Positions 43,952-52,258 of a stretch of 64,000 bases of DNA are shown here, piece after piece. Source of the stretch: Amycolatopsis balhimycina FH 1894. GTDB lineage: Bacteria > Actinomycetota > Actinomycetes > Mycobacteriales > Pseudonocardiaceae. The position numbers and the translations under genes are program-made. The stretch covers positions 10,594,228 to 10,658,227 of the forward strand of contig NZ_KB913037.1 in NCBI RefSeq assembly GCF_000384295.1, read 5' to 3'. The notes below the pieces were generated by a model that did not search any database, had not been told where the DNA came from, and worked only from the letters and a program-made list of their open reading frames with translations. Position 1 is the first letter of the stretch; each line of letters begins with the position of its first letter.

Positions 43952-45337
43952 TCAGCGCTGGTACCGGAGGTCCCACTCCTGCCCGCAGTTCCAGCAGGTG
44001 CCGACGGCGACGTCCGCGGCGTCGTCGGCCGGGCGCCAGCCGTCGACGCGCACGCTGTACGGGCCGGCCGGGACGCTCACGAACGCCACGTGGCCCTGCG
44101 CGTCCGACACGGTGGTCGCGGTGACCGAGCCGTCGACCCGGTCGACCAGCTCGACCGCCGTCCCGGTGATCGGCTCGCCCGGGTCGACCGTGTAGTTGCC
44201 GTTGTCGTCGTGGTAGATCACGCCCGCGGTGGCACCCGGCGGGGCCGGCACGTGGGCGAAGAGGTCGACCCTCGGCTGCCCGTCGCCCGGGCCGGGGTTG
44301 GGCCCGAAGTCGCAGGCCAGGTAGAACGAGCCGTAGGTGGTGGCGGCCTCGGGGACGGTGCCGGTTTCGGTGAACGTCCGCGTCTGGCCCGCGGCCAGGT
44401 CGAACCCGCCGGGCGCGGTGATGTCGGTCCAGCCGTCCCACCCGAGCAGGTGGTCGGAGGACCCGAAGCGGTCACAACCCCCGGTGATCCCGTGCAGGTC
44501 GCCGCCGCTGACGTTGGTCAGGGTGAAGGTGACCTGGACGGTGTCGCCCACCTGGTAGGTGCCGCGGTCGAACGAGCCGGTCGCGTGCACCTTCTCGGAG
44601 AACGGCCGGAGCGCGCGCACCTGCACCGCGGGCCCGGGGGCGCTGCCGTCGACGTCGACGTACTGCTGGGGGCCGTCGTTCACCCAGCCGTCCGGCAGAG
44701 GACGGGTGGAGACCCCGTAGCGCTGAGCCGGCAGGCCGGTGAAGGTGAACCGGCCGCCGGCGTCGGTGGTCGCCTCGATCGGGTTGCCGGGACCTGTGCC
44801 GTACAGGTACGCGACGGCACCGGGCAGGCCCTCGCCCGCGTCGAAGGCGCCGTTCTCGTTCCGGTCGCCGTAGACGACACCGGAGGCCGGTCCGTGGGTC
44901 GTCGTCGGGTCGAGCAGCGGCACGACCAGGTCGCCGCCCTGGGCCCAGTCACTGCGGAACCGCTCCTGCGGGACACCGGAGTTCCAGCTCCAGACGATGG
45001 CGGTGATCGTGAACGTCCGGGTGGCCCCCGGGTCGAGCGTCACGCCGGCCTGCGGGCTGCCGCCGAGGCCCGCCCAGTCCTGGATCGACAGCCACGAGCC
45101 CGAGAGGTGCTCGTCCCACACCGTGACCTTCGTCAGCGGCTGGTCGGTCGTGTTGGTGAGCGTCAGCGTGATCGGGAACGGCTTGCCGACCAGCTGGGCC
45201 GCGCCGCCTGCCGACGCGGTGATGATCAGCCGCGGTCCGTCGGCGTGGGCGGCCGGCACGGTGAGGGCGGCGGTGGTCAGCACGGCGGCGAGGACGGCGA
45301 ACAGCCGTCTCACCCCGCGCAGGGGTGTTCTGGACAC
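43952..45337 (-). CDS. secreted SdrD-B-like repeat protein
   Basis: 461 aa exported protein. Signal peptide (about 1-32, AAHA), an N-terminal DUF11-like domain (ITLTLTNTTDQPLTKVTVWD), an SdrD-B-like beta domain with a calcium-loop pattern (GVVYGDRNENGAFDAGEG), another DUF11-like segment and a second such domain (GVIYHDDNGNYTVDPGEP). No LPxTG motif or C-terminal helix is seen, so it is probably released or loosely attached. Two Cys near the end (CWNCG). AGGGGG precedes the GTG start. The 303-bp gap 45338-45640 after it holds nothing I can support as a gene. Confidence 0.8.
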   Translation of the reverse strand: MSRTPLRGVRRLFAVLAAVLTTAALTVPAAHADGPRLIITASAGGAAQLVGKPFPITLTLTNTTDQPLTKVTVWDEHLSGSWLSIQDWAGLGGSPQAGVTLDPGATRTFTITAIVWSWNSGVPQERFRSDWAQGGDLVVPLLDPTTTHGPASGVVYGDRNENGAFDAGEGLPGAVAYLYGTGPGNPIEATTDAGGRFTFTGLPAQRYGVSTRPLPDGWVNDGPQQYVDVDGSAPGPAVQVRALRPFSEKVHATGSFDRGTYQVGDTVQVTFTLTNVSGGDLHGITGGCDRFGSSDHLLGWDGWTDITAPGGFDLAAGQTRTFTETGTVPEAATTYGSFYLACDFGPNPGPGDGQPRVDLFAHVPAPPGATAGVIYHDDNGNYTVDPGEPITGTAVELVDRVDGSVTATTVSDAQGHVAFVSVPAGPYSVRVDGWRPADDAADVAVGTCWNCGQEWDLRYQR

Positions 45338-45640
45338 GGTGTATCCCCCTGGAACGGCCGGGCCGGCTGCTCCCCGCGGCGCCGCCCGGCGATGGCGCAG
45401 AAAACTGCGATCACCGTCAAGCTAGCGAACGCGAAGGCGCGAAACCAGGGGCCGAGGGGGTGATCAAGACCGGCGCGCGCGGCTGCTGCGAGCAGGGCGG
45501 ATGCAGTCCGGCCGGATCCGGTTGACGAGGGCCGGACCACCGGCGCCGGCTCCCACCGCGGCCTGTGTGTCTTCGCCGGTCGGCCGACGCGGGCATCGCT
45601 AAACTTCGGCAGTTCGCGGTCCGCGAGGCGAAGGGGCACG

Positions 45641-46513
45641 GTGGAACCCGACAACGACGCGCCGCCCGTCGCCGGAGCCTGGGCGCCCGGCAAGGTCGCC
45701 GAGCTGCTCGGCGTGTCGCCGGTGACCCTGCGCAGCTGGAGCGCGCGGTACGGGATCGGCCCGCCCGCCGCCGGACGGCACCGCCGGTACGCCGACGCCG
45801 ACGTCCGCCGCCTGCAGCACATGCAGCGGCTGATCGCGCGGGGGATGCCCGTGCGATCAGCCGCGGCCGCGGCCTTCGGCGGCCGGCCGTCCGCCGAGCC
45901 CGGCGTGCCGGCGGCCGACCGGATCCGCGAGCTCGCCGACGCCGCGGAGGACCTCCGGTACGCCTCGCTCGCCGGGCTGCTCGACGACGTACTGGACACG
46001 CTGGGCCCGGCCGCCGCCTGGACCGACGTCCTCGCGCCGGTGCTGCGCGGCCTGGGCGACCGCTGGCAGCGCGGCGACCCGTGTTTCGCGCCGGAGTGGG
46101 CGCTGACGGCGGAGATCTCGCTGGCGTTCGAACGGTTCGGCCGCCGGTTCCCGGCGGCCGTGCCCGCCCGTCCGGTGCTGCTGGCCTGCTGCCCCGCCGA
46201 ACGGCACTCCCTGCCGATGGAGGCGCTGCGGGCGGCCCTGGCCGAGGCCGGCGTCCCGGTGGCGTACGCGGGCCGGCAGGTGCCCGCGGAAACGCTGGCG
46301 GACCTGGCGGTCCGGCTCGACCCGGTGCTGGTGCTGCTGTGGTCCATGACGCCCTCGACGGCCGATGACCTGCTGGCCGACCGGGTGCGCGGCCTCGGGC
46401 GCGCGGTGGGCACCGCCGGCCCCGGCTGGGACCACCTCGGCGACCGTGGCTTCCCGCGGGTGAACGACCTCGAGTCGGCGGTGCGGCTCGCGGCCGGGCA
46501 CGCCGAGGGCTGA
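45641..46513 (+). CDS. MerR-type regulator with B12-binding-like domain (CarH/LitR-like)
   Basis: 290 aa. MerR winged HTH (about 14-75: GKVAELLGVSPVTLRSWSAR), then a helical bundle and a cobalamin-binding-like domain: CCPAERHSLPMEALRAALAE keeps the His that ligates cobalt in CarH-type E/D-x-H motifs, and AGVPVAYAGRQVP matches the following strand-loop. The usual Gly after the His is not conserved, so B12 or light sensing is only possible. GTG 45641 after GGCGAAGGGG. No carotenoid genes are adjacent. Confidence 0.82.
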   Translation: MEPDNDAPPVAGAWAPGKVAELLGVSPVTLRSWSARYGIGPPAAGRHRRYADADVRRLQHMQRLIARGMPVRSAAAAAFGGRPSAEPGVPAADRIRELADAAEDLRYASLAGLLDDVLDTLGPAAAWTDVLAPVLRGLGDRWQRGDPCFAPEWALTAEISLAFERFGRRFPAAVPARPVLLACCPAERHSLPMEALRAALAEAGVPVAYAGRQVPAETLADLAVRLDPVLVLLWSMTPSTADDLLADRVRGLGRAVGTAGPGWDHLGDRGFPRVNDLESAVRLAAGHAEG

Positions 46514-46527
46514 CCGGGACTCGGCGC

Positions 46528-47073
46528 CTACGCACCCGCCAGCGCGAACTCGGCCACCGTGCGCCACGACCGCACGCCCATCGTCCCGGCGATCAAGCGC
46601 ACCCGGTCGACGTCGGCCCGGACCGGCAGCTGCCCCCGCACGTCGGCGGCGGCCCGGCGCAGCGCGGAAAGCTCACCGCGGCGGGTGCTCCCGACGGTCA
46701 GGTGCGGGATCACCTCGGGATGCGCACCGCCGTACGGCGGGCATTCGGGGAACCGGGACCACACCAGCCGGGTCAACGCCCGGAAGGGCTCGGCCGGGTC
46801 GGGAGCCAGCCACACGACGTCCTGCGCGAACCAGGAGACCCGCGAAAACACGCAGGGGAAGGAGCCGGCCGGGGCCAGCAGGTCTCGTAGCTCGCCGATC
46901 ACCGCCTCGGTGATCTTGTCCGGTGGGAGGAATGGATAAATGATCGTGACGTGTGCCGGGACACCCCAGACCGCCGCGTGGTCCAGTGCTTGCCGGTAGG
47001 CCCCCACCACGGCGTCCGCGGCCGGCACCGGCACGATCAGCGCCGTTTCGGTCGCACCCGCCAGGTTGCCCAT
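46528..47073 (-). CDS. 2'-5' RNA ligase-like phosphoesterase
   Basis: 181 aa of the 2H superfamily. Both catalytic H-x-T motifs are present: HVTIIYPF near residue 38 and HLTVGS near 122. Such enzymes cleave or join 2',5'-linked or cyclic phosphates in RNA or nucleotides; the in vivo substrate is unknown. The start at ATG 47073 is provisional; in-frame GTGs lie five and six codons upstream and none has a clear ribosome site. Confidence 0.83.
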   Translation of the reverse strand: MGNLAGATETALIVPVPAADAVVGAYRQALDHAAVWGVPAHVTIIYPFLPPDKITEAVIGELRDLLAPAGSFPCVFSRVSWFAQDVVWLAPDPAEPFRALTRLVWSRFPECPPYGGAHPEVIPHLTVGSTRRGELSALRRAAADVRGQLPVRADVDRVRLIAGTMGVRSWRTVAEFALAGA

Positions 47074-47130
47074 GTCCGTCTCGGCCACCACGGCATGCTC
47101 GCACACGCGGGCCGCTCTCCGGAAAACTTG

Positions 47131-47159
47131 TTGGCCGGGTGGCGTACCGCCGCTACGCT
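47131..47159 (+). promoter_or_regulatory. predicted promoter of the leader ORF / EF-G paralogue
   Basis: TTGGCC (47131-47136), 17 bp, TACGCT (47154-47159). It would give a leader of roughly 225 nt before the EF-G-like gene. Confidence 0.4.
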
Positions 47160-47201
47160 GCCCCGGAACCACCACACCGCGTCGAACGAAGGGAGCCGGC
47201 C

Positions 47202-47303
47202 GTGCGTCACCGCATCGCTGTCGCTCCCCGGTCGCGGTCCGAGGTGATCCTGGTGTCCCCGGACGCCCGGTGCCGGCCGCGCGGCCCGCACCGGAACCCG
47301 TGA
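47202..47303 (+). CDS. 33-aa arginine-rich leader peptide
   Basis: GTG 47202 follows GAAGGGAGCCGGCC, a good ribosome site; 33 codons with eight Arg and five Pro end in TGA 87 bp before the EF-G paralogue. A hairpin-forming stretch ACGGCG...CGCGCCGT (about 47335-47358) lies between. Its place and make-up suggest a regulatory leader whose translation is sensed, as upstream of ribosome-protection genes; this is inference. Confidence 0.5.
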   Translation: MRHRIAVAPRSRSEVILVSPDARCRPRGPHRNP

Positions 47304-47390
47304 CGCACCCCTGCTCCCTCCACTGTGGACGCACGGCGTCGCGGGGAATCGCGCCGTCCTGACCCGCCGATCCTCCCGAAGGACCGTGCC

Positions 47391-49346
47391 GTGCGCACTC
47401 ACACCCTGTCCACCGTCCGCAACCTGGGCATCCTCGCCCACGTCGACGCGGGCAAGACCACCGTCACCGAACGGATCCTCCACCGCACCGGAGCCACCCA
47501 CAAGACCGGCGAGGTCCACGACGGCACCACCGTCACCGACTTCGACCCGCAGGAACGCGACCGCGGCATCACCATCTTCGCCGCGGCCGTCAGCTGCGCC
47601 TGGGACGGCCACCGGCTCACCCTCATCGACACGCCCGGCCACGTCGACTTCACCGACGAGGTCGAGCGGGCGCTGCGGGTCCTCGACGGCGCCATCGCCG
47701 TGTTCGACGCCGTGGCCGGTGTCGAGCCGCAGAGCGAAACCGTGTGGCGGCAGGCCGACCGGTACGGCGTCCCGCGGATCGCCTTCGTCAACAAGCTCGA
47801 CCGCGCGGGCGCCGACCTCGACGCCGCCGTCGCCTCGATCCGGGCGAGGCTGCACCCGGCACCGCTGGTCGTGCAGCTGCCGATCGGGCGCGAGGACGGC
47901 TTCACCGGCGTCGTCGACCTGCTGCGCCTGACGGACGTTCCCGACGACCTCGTCGCCGAGGCCCGTCGCCGTCGCCGGGCGCTGGAGGAGGCCGTCGCCG
48001 AGCTGCACCCGGTGGCCCTCGACGAGTTCTGTGCCACCGGCACGGTGTCGGCGGAGACCCTGGAGAAGGCGTTGCGAGAGCTGACCCTCAGCGGCGACGG
48101 GCTCGTCGTGCTGTGCGGGGCGGCCTACCGCGACCGCGGGATCGAGCCCCTGCTCGACGCCGTCGTCGCGTACCTGCCGTCGCCGGCGGATGTCGCGCCG
48201 GTGCGGCCGGACCGGCCGGCGGACCCGGCCGCACCGCTGGCCGCGCTGGTGTTCAAGGTCGTCTCGACGGCCACGGGACGGCTGACGTCCCTGCGGGTGT
48301 ACTCGGGAACGCTGCGAAAGGGGGACCAGGTGCGGGACGCGGGCACCAGGCGCACCGAGCGGATCGCCAGGGTCCTGCGCGTGCAGGCCGACCGGCATTC
48401 CGAAGTGGACAGTGCGGTGGCCGGCGACATCGTCGCGGTGGCCGGGCCGAAGGCGGCACGCGTCGGCGCGACCCTCTGCGCACCCGGCGAGCCGGTGCTG
48501 CTGGAGCCGCCGGTGACGGCGGACCCGGTGGTCTCGGTCGCCGTCGAACCCCGGCGCGCGGGCGACGGCGAGCGGCTGACGTCGGCCTTGGCGCGGCTGG
48601 CCGAGGAGGACCCGTCGCTGGTCGTCCGGGTCGACCCGGAGACCGGGCAGACGGTGCTGTCCGGGCTGGGTGAGCTGCACCTGGAGGTGGCGGTGGAGAA
48701 GCTGCGGCGGGCCCGCGGGCTGGACGTCGCGGTGGGCCGTCCTTCGGTGGCGCACCGCGAGACGGTGGTCAGCGGCGTGACCGGGCTGGTCTACCGCCAC
48801 GTCAAGCAGGACGGCGGGGCGGGCCAGTTCGCCCACGTGGTCCTGGACGTCTCGCCGGCGGACGACGGGTTCGAGTTCGCCTCGGCGGTCGTCGGCGGCC
48901 GGGTGCCGCGCGAGTACGTCCGCGCGGTCGAGGCGGGCTGCCGGGACGCCCTGGCCGAGGGACCGCTGGGCGGGCACCCGGTGACCGGGCTGCGCGTCAC
49001 CCTGACCGACGGGGCCACCCACCCGAAGGACTCGTCGGACCTGGCGTTCCGGACGGCGGGACGGCTCGGCCTGCGGGAAGCGCTGCGCTCGAGCGTGCTG
49101 CGGCTGCTCGAACCGGTGGCGGAAGTCGTGGTGACCGTGCCGGCCGATGCCGTCGGCGGCGTGCTCGGCGACCTCGCCGCCCGGCGGGGCCGCGTGGCAG
49201 GCTCGGCCGTCCGGGCGGGCACCGCGGTGGTGACGGCGACAGTGCCGCTGGCGGAGCTGTTCGGCTACGCGAACCGGCTGCGGAGCCGCACGCAGGGCCG
49301 GGGCACGTTCACGGCCCGCCCGTCGGGCTACGCCCCGGTGCCGTGA
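47391..49346 (+). CDS. elongation factor G paralogue (FusA2-like)
   Basis: 651 aa, shorter than housekeeping EF-G (about 700) and close to ribosome-protection proteins. G-domain: [12 protein letters not shown] (G1, about 17-28), RGITI (G2), DTPGHVDF (G3) and NKLD (G4) are intact, so it is a GTPase. Domains III-V follow ([36 protein letters not shown]). It could rescue or protect ribosomes or act as a second translocase; the drug target, if any, is unknown. GTG 47391 with AAGGA upstream. Preceded by a leader ORF and followed by stacked hairpins. Confidence 0.9.
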   Translation: MRTHTLSTVRNLGILAHVDAGKTTVTERILHRTGATHKTGEVHDGTTVTDFDPQERDRGITIFAAAVSCAWDGHRLTLIDTPGHVDFTDEVERALRVLDGAIAVFDAVAGVEPQSETVWRQADRYGVPRIAFVNKLDRAGADLDAAVASIRARLHPAPLVVQLPIGREDGFTGVVDLLRLTDVPDDLVAEARRRRRALEEAVAELHPVALDEFCATGTVSAETLEKALRELTLSGDGLVVLCGAAYRDRGIEPLLDAVVAYLPSPADVAPVRPDRPADPAAPLAALVFKVVSTATGRLTSLRVYSGTLRKGDQVRDAGTRRTERIARVLRVQADRHSEVDSAVAGDIVAVAGPKAARVGATLCAPGEPVLLEPPVTADPVVSVAVEPRRAGDGERLTSALARLAEEDPSLVVRVDPETGQTVLSGLGELHLEVAVEKLRRARGLDVAVGRPSVAHRETVVSGVTGLVYRHVKQDGGAGQFAHVVLDVSPADDGFEFASAVVGGRVPREYVRAVEAGCRDALAEGPLGGHPVTGLRVTLTDGATHPKDSSDLAFRTAGRLGLREALRSSVLRLLEPVAEVVVTVPADAVGGVLGDLAARRGRVAGSAVRAGTAVVTATVPLAELFGYANRLRSRTQGRGTFTARPSGYAPVP

Positions 49347-49350
49347 GTCA

Positions 49351-49388
49351 GGGGTGGCGAGCCGGGAGAAGTCCCGGCTCGCCACCCC
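49351..49388. terminator. hairpin terminator after the EF-G paralogue
   Basis: 17-bp perfect stem GGGGTGGCGAGCCGGGA with tetraloop GAAG, 4 bp after the stop. Confidence 0.85.
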
Positions 49389-49397
49389 GCCCGGTGC

Positions 49398-49446
49398 CGT
49401 GAACGACTCGTTCACCTCGTCCGACGTCAGGAAAGAGTCGTTCACG
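49398..49446. repeat. third-family inverted repeat CGTGAACGACTC
   Basis: 12-bp arms CGTGAACGACTC / GAGTCGTTCACG at 49398-49409 and 49435-49446, 25-nt loop. Sequence unrelated to families A and B apart from the CGTGA edge. Confidence 0.7.
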
Positions 49447-49476
49447 ACATGCGGTGCCGCACCCGGCCTCGCCCAA

Positions 49477-49531
49477 GTTCGTGATGGCCACCTTGAGGAA
49501 CTTCAAGTTCCTCAAGGTGGCCTTCACGAAC
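49477..49531. repeat. intergenic palindrome, family B copy 2
   Basis: 27-bp arms with one mismatch around a single C; core GTGATGGCCACCTTGAGG. Just downstream of the convergent PLP-enzyme gene. Confidence 0.88.
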
Positions 49532-49533
49532 TG

Positions 49534-50721
49534 TCAGTCGCGGGGGAGTGACTCCAGCCCGGCCAGCAGGCGGTCGACGTCGGCTTCCGTTGTGTAGGGC
49601 GCGATTCCGGCCCGGACCGCACCGGTGTCGCCCAAGCCGAGGTGACGCGAACACTCGATCGCGTAGAAACTGCCCGCCGGAGCGTTGACCCCGGCCGTGC
49701 CGAGATGTTCGTACACCGCCCGCGAAGGGACTCCGTCCACCGAGAACAGGACCGTCGGGGTCCGGTGACGCTCGGGCGCGCCGTACCGCGTGACTCCCGG
49801 CAGCGAACCCAGACCGGCGTCGAGGCGAGCCAGCAGCGCGTTCTCGTGCGCCTCCAACCCCGCCATCGACGCCACCAGCCGCGAACGCCGTGAGCCCGCA
49901 CCGGGCACCAGCCCGGCGAGGAAGTCGATCGCCGCCGTCGTCCCCGCCAGCAGCTCGTAAGGCAACGTGCCGAGTTCGAAACGTTCCGGGACCGCGTCGG
50001 TCGACGGCAGCAGCTTGTCCGGGTGCAGCGTCTCGAGCAACGCGGGCGCCGCCGCGAGCACCCCGAGATGCGGTCCGAGGAACTTGTACGGCGAGCACAC
50101 GTAGAAGTCCGCCCCGAGCGCCGCGACGTCGACCGCCGCGTGCGGAGTCAGGTGCACGCCGTCCACGTACAGGAGCGCGCCCGCTTCGTGTACCTCCGCC
50201 GCGATCGCCGGGATGTCCGGGCGGGTGCCCAGCAGGTTGGACGCCGCCGTCACCGCGACCAGCCGGGTCCGCTCCGACAGCAGCGGGCCGATCGGCGCGA
50301 GTTCGCCGGTCGCGGGATCGAAGCCGGCCCAGCGCACGGTCGCGCCGGTCTGGACCCACGGCCGGATGTTCGCGTCGTGGTCGAGGCGGGTGACCACGAC
50401 TTCGTCGCCCGGGCCCCAGTTCCGGGCCAGCGTGCGGGAGAAGTCGTACGTCAGCTGGGTCATGCTGCGTCCGAAGACCACGCCGGCCGGATCGGCGGCG
50501 AGCAGGTCGGCGACCGCCTGCCGGGCTTCGGCGACGACCGCGCTCGCCCGGCGCTCGGCGTCGGTGACCACGCCGCGGTTGGCGATCGCGGCGCACAGCG
50601 TGCCGGCCACCGCCTCGCCGACGACGTCGGGGACCTGCGAGCCGCCGGGTCCGTCGAAGTGGGCGGCGCCCTCGGCCAGGGCCGGGAAGTGCTTGCGGAT
50701 CGTCCGTACGTCGTAGGTCAC
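49534..50721 (-). CDS. cysteine desulfurase-like PLP enzyme
   Basis: 395 aa, aminotransferase class V. The PLP lysine is in SPYKFLGPH (about residue 213) and YVDGVHLTPH gives the Asp/His before it. It matches the cysteine desulfurase-like subgroup (TIGR01976), whose members lack proof of desulfurase activity. The GTG at 50721 has no Shine-Dalgarno, so the mRNA may be leaderless or read through from the acyltransferase upstream. No Fe-S genes nearby. Confidence 0.85.
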   Translation of the reverse strand: MTYDVRTIRKHFPALAEGAAHFDGPGGSQVPDVVGEAVAGTLCAAIANRGVVTDAERRASAVVAEARQAVADLLAADPAGVVFGRSMTQLTYDFSRTLARNWGPGDEVVVTRLDHDANIRPWVQTGATVRWAGFDPATGELAPIGPLLSERTRLVAVTAASNLLGTRPDIPAIAAEVHEAGALLYVDGVHLTPHAAVDVAALGADFYVCSPYKFLGPHLGVLAAAPALLETLHPDKLLPSTDAVPERFELGTLPYELLAGTTAAIDFLAGLVPGAGSRRSRLVASMAGLEAHENALLARLDAGLGSLPGVTRYGAPERHRTPTVLFSVDGVPSRAVYEHLGTAGVNAPAGSFYAIECSRHLGLGDTGAVRAGIAPYTTEADVDRLLAGLESLPRD

Positions 50722-50753
50722 GGCGCCAGCATGCCGAACTCCGGCCGCGGACC

Positions 50754-51887
50754 TCAAGATCTCCGCAGCGGTGCGGCCGCGGTGGCCGGCAGCTGCGGTG
50801 GCGCGGGCACGGGCTGCCGCACCGGCGCCGGGGGCCGCAGGTGCCGGCGCAGCCGCTGCGTCGGCTTTTCGACGTAGTTCCAGGAAAGCTGCCCGACGAG
50901 ATAGGCCGCCGGCACGGCCAGCAGGATCAGCAGCCACACCTGCCGCACCCCGGCGAGGATGAACAGCTGCTGGATCGGGAAACCCCAGATGTAGGTGCCG
51001 TAGCTGCCGTAGACGTACGGCCCCGCGGCCTCCAGCTTCCGCGGCCAGTGCGTCGCGAGCGTGATCGCGCCGTAGGCCGCGCTCAGCGCCAGCGCGTACC
51101 GGCTCGTCGGCGTCTGGCTCAACCCCAGGTAAGCGCCGAAGAGGACCAGCGCGACCCACGGCTTGAGCGGGATCCGGTCGCGGTAGGCGTGCAGCACCAT
51201 CCCGAGCACGAACGGGACCAGGAACGACACCGTCGACCCGATCGGCACGACCAGCAGCGAGCCGCCGGCCCCGTGGTACTCGAACGTCGCCCGCAGCACG
51301 CTGTCGGTGTAGACCATGCCGCCGAGGACCAGGAACAGGACGAGGCGCGGCACGCCGATCAGCACGATCACGCCGACCACGAGCACCAGCCCGTAGCCGA
51401 GCATCTCCATCGGCAACGTCCAGATCGCGCCGTTCACCGAGAACGGGTACGGGTTGCCGCTGAACACCCCGGGCAGGTCGTGCTGCATGTAGAACAGCAC
51501 GGTCGTGCCGACCAGGTAGCGCCACGTCTGGATGTGCGTCCAGTAGTCGTGCGCCGGCCACGTCGTGACCAGGGGGCCGATGACGAACACCGTCACCAGC
51601 AGCACCACGACCAGGGGCGGCATGATCCGCAGCAACCGCCGCGCGGCGAACCGCCACCACGACGGGTCGCGCGTCCAGCTGTCCTGGATCTGGTAGCCGC
51701 TCATCGCGAAGAAGCCCATCAGCGCGATGTACCCCGGCGACATGTGCCAGGACGCGGGGAAGATCGTCAGCCGCTGCGGGTGCAGCAGCGGCATGCTGTG
51801 GTCGACGATGACCGTGATCGCGCCGATCATCCTCAGCCACGCGAAGCCGATGTTGGGATTGGCGTGAATCTTTGGCGAGGTCGGCAC
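50754..51887 (-). CDS. membrane acyltransferase 3 (O-acyltransferase)
   Basis: 377 aa with about ten membrane helices. The early VDHSMPLL supplies the family's catalytic His; RRLLRIMPPL is the typical Arg-rich loop. Such proteins O-acetylate cell-surface sugars or antibiotics. The C-terminal 35 residues are Pro/Ala-rich. GTG 51887 lacks a clear ribosome site. It may be co-transcribed with the PLP enzyme 32 bp downstream. Confidence 0.87.
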   Translation of the reverse strand: MPTSPKIHANPNIGFAWLRMIGAITVIVDHSMPLLHPQRLTIFPASWHMSPGYIALMGFFAMSGYQIQDSWTRDPSWWRFAARRLLRIMPPLVVVLLVTVFVIGPLVTTWPAHDYWTHIQTWRYLVGTTVLFYMQHDLPGVFSGNPYPFSVNGAIWTLPMEMLGYGLVLVVGVIVLIGVPRLVLFLVLGGMVYTDSVLRATFEYHGAGGSLLVVPIGSTVSFLVPFVLGMVLHAYRDRIPLKPWVALVLFGAYLGLSQTPTSRYALALSAAYGAITLATHWPRKLEAAGPYVYGSYGTYIWGFPIQQLFILAGVRQVWLLILLAVPAAYLVGQLSWNYVEKPTQRLRRHLRPPAPVRQPVPAPPQLPATAAAPLRRS

Positions 51888-51942
51888 GGAGCGAGATGCT
51901 AACCCATCCGGCCCTGCCGCTTGCGCCGAACGGTGGAGAAAG

Positions 51943-52170
51943 TCAGCGTCCGCGGTTGCGCGGGTGTTCGCGCGCCCGGCGTTCGTTGCCGTGCTTGTAG
52001 TTGCCGGTGACGCGGGCCATCAGTAGCTGCTGGTCGTCACCCCGCGCCACGGCGGCCAGGAACCGCGCCGCGGCGGTCCCGCGCAGCGTCCCGGCCGGAC
52101 GGCCGTGGTGGGTGATCGTCACGATGCCGTGCTCGCCGGCGTCGTAGGCGAAGCCGCCCGGAGTCCCCAT
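51943..52170 (-). CDS. conserved-looking 75-aa basic protein
   Basis: 75 aa: an N-half with GIVTITHHGRPAGTLRG strands and a basic C-tail (NYKHGNERRAREHPRNRGR). It could bind nucleic acid. ATG 52170 has only weak GGGCG upstream. Codon use is like real genes. No family recognised. Confidence 0.5.
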   Translation of the reverse strand: MGTPGGFAYDAGEHGIVTITHHGRPAGTLRGTAAARFLAAVARGDDQQLLMARVTGNYKHGNERRAREHPRNRGR

Positions 52171-52258
52171 GCGCCCAGGGTGACACGGGGGGCAACCGGT
52201 TTTCCCGGGGTCGATACCGGGGGATACCCGGATGGTGCCGGAGCCGGGAGCCGACAGA

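Noticed and set aside
45310..45470. Minus-strand frame with a membrane-like segment upstream of the SdrD-B-like gene
   Set aside because: No start codon or ribosome site nearby, mixed third-position GC, and it overlaps the start of the secreted-protein gene.
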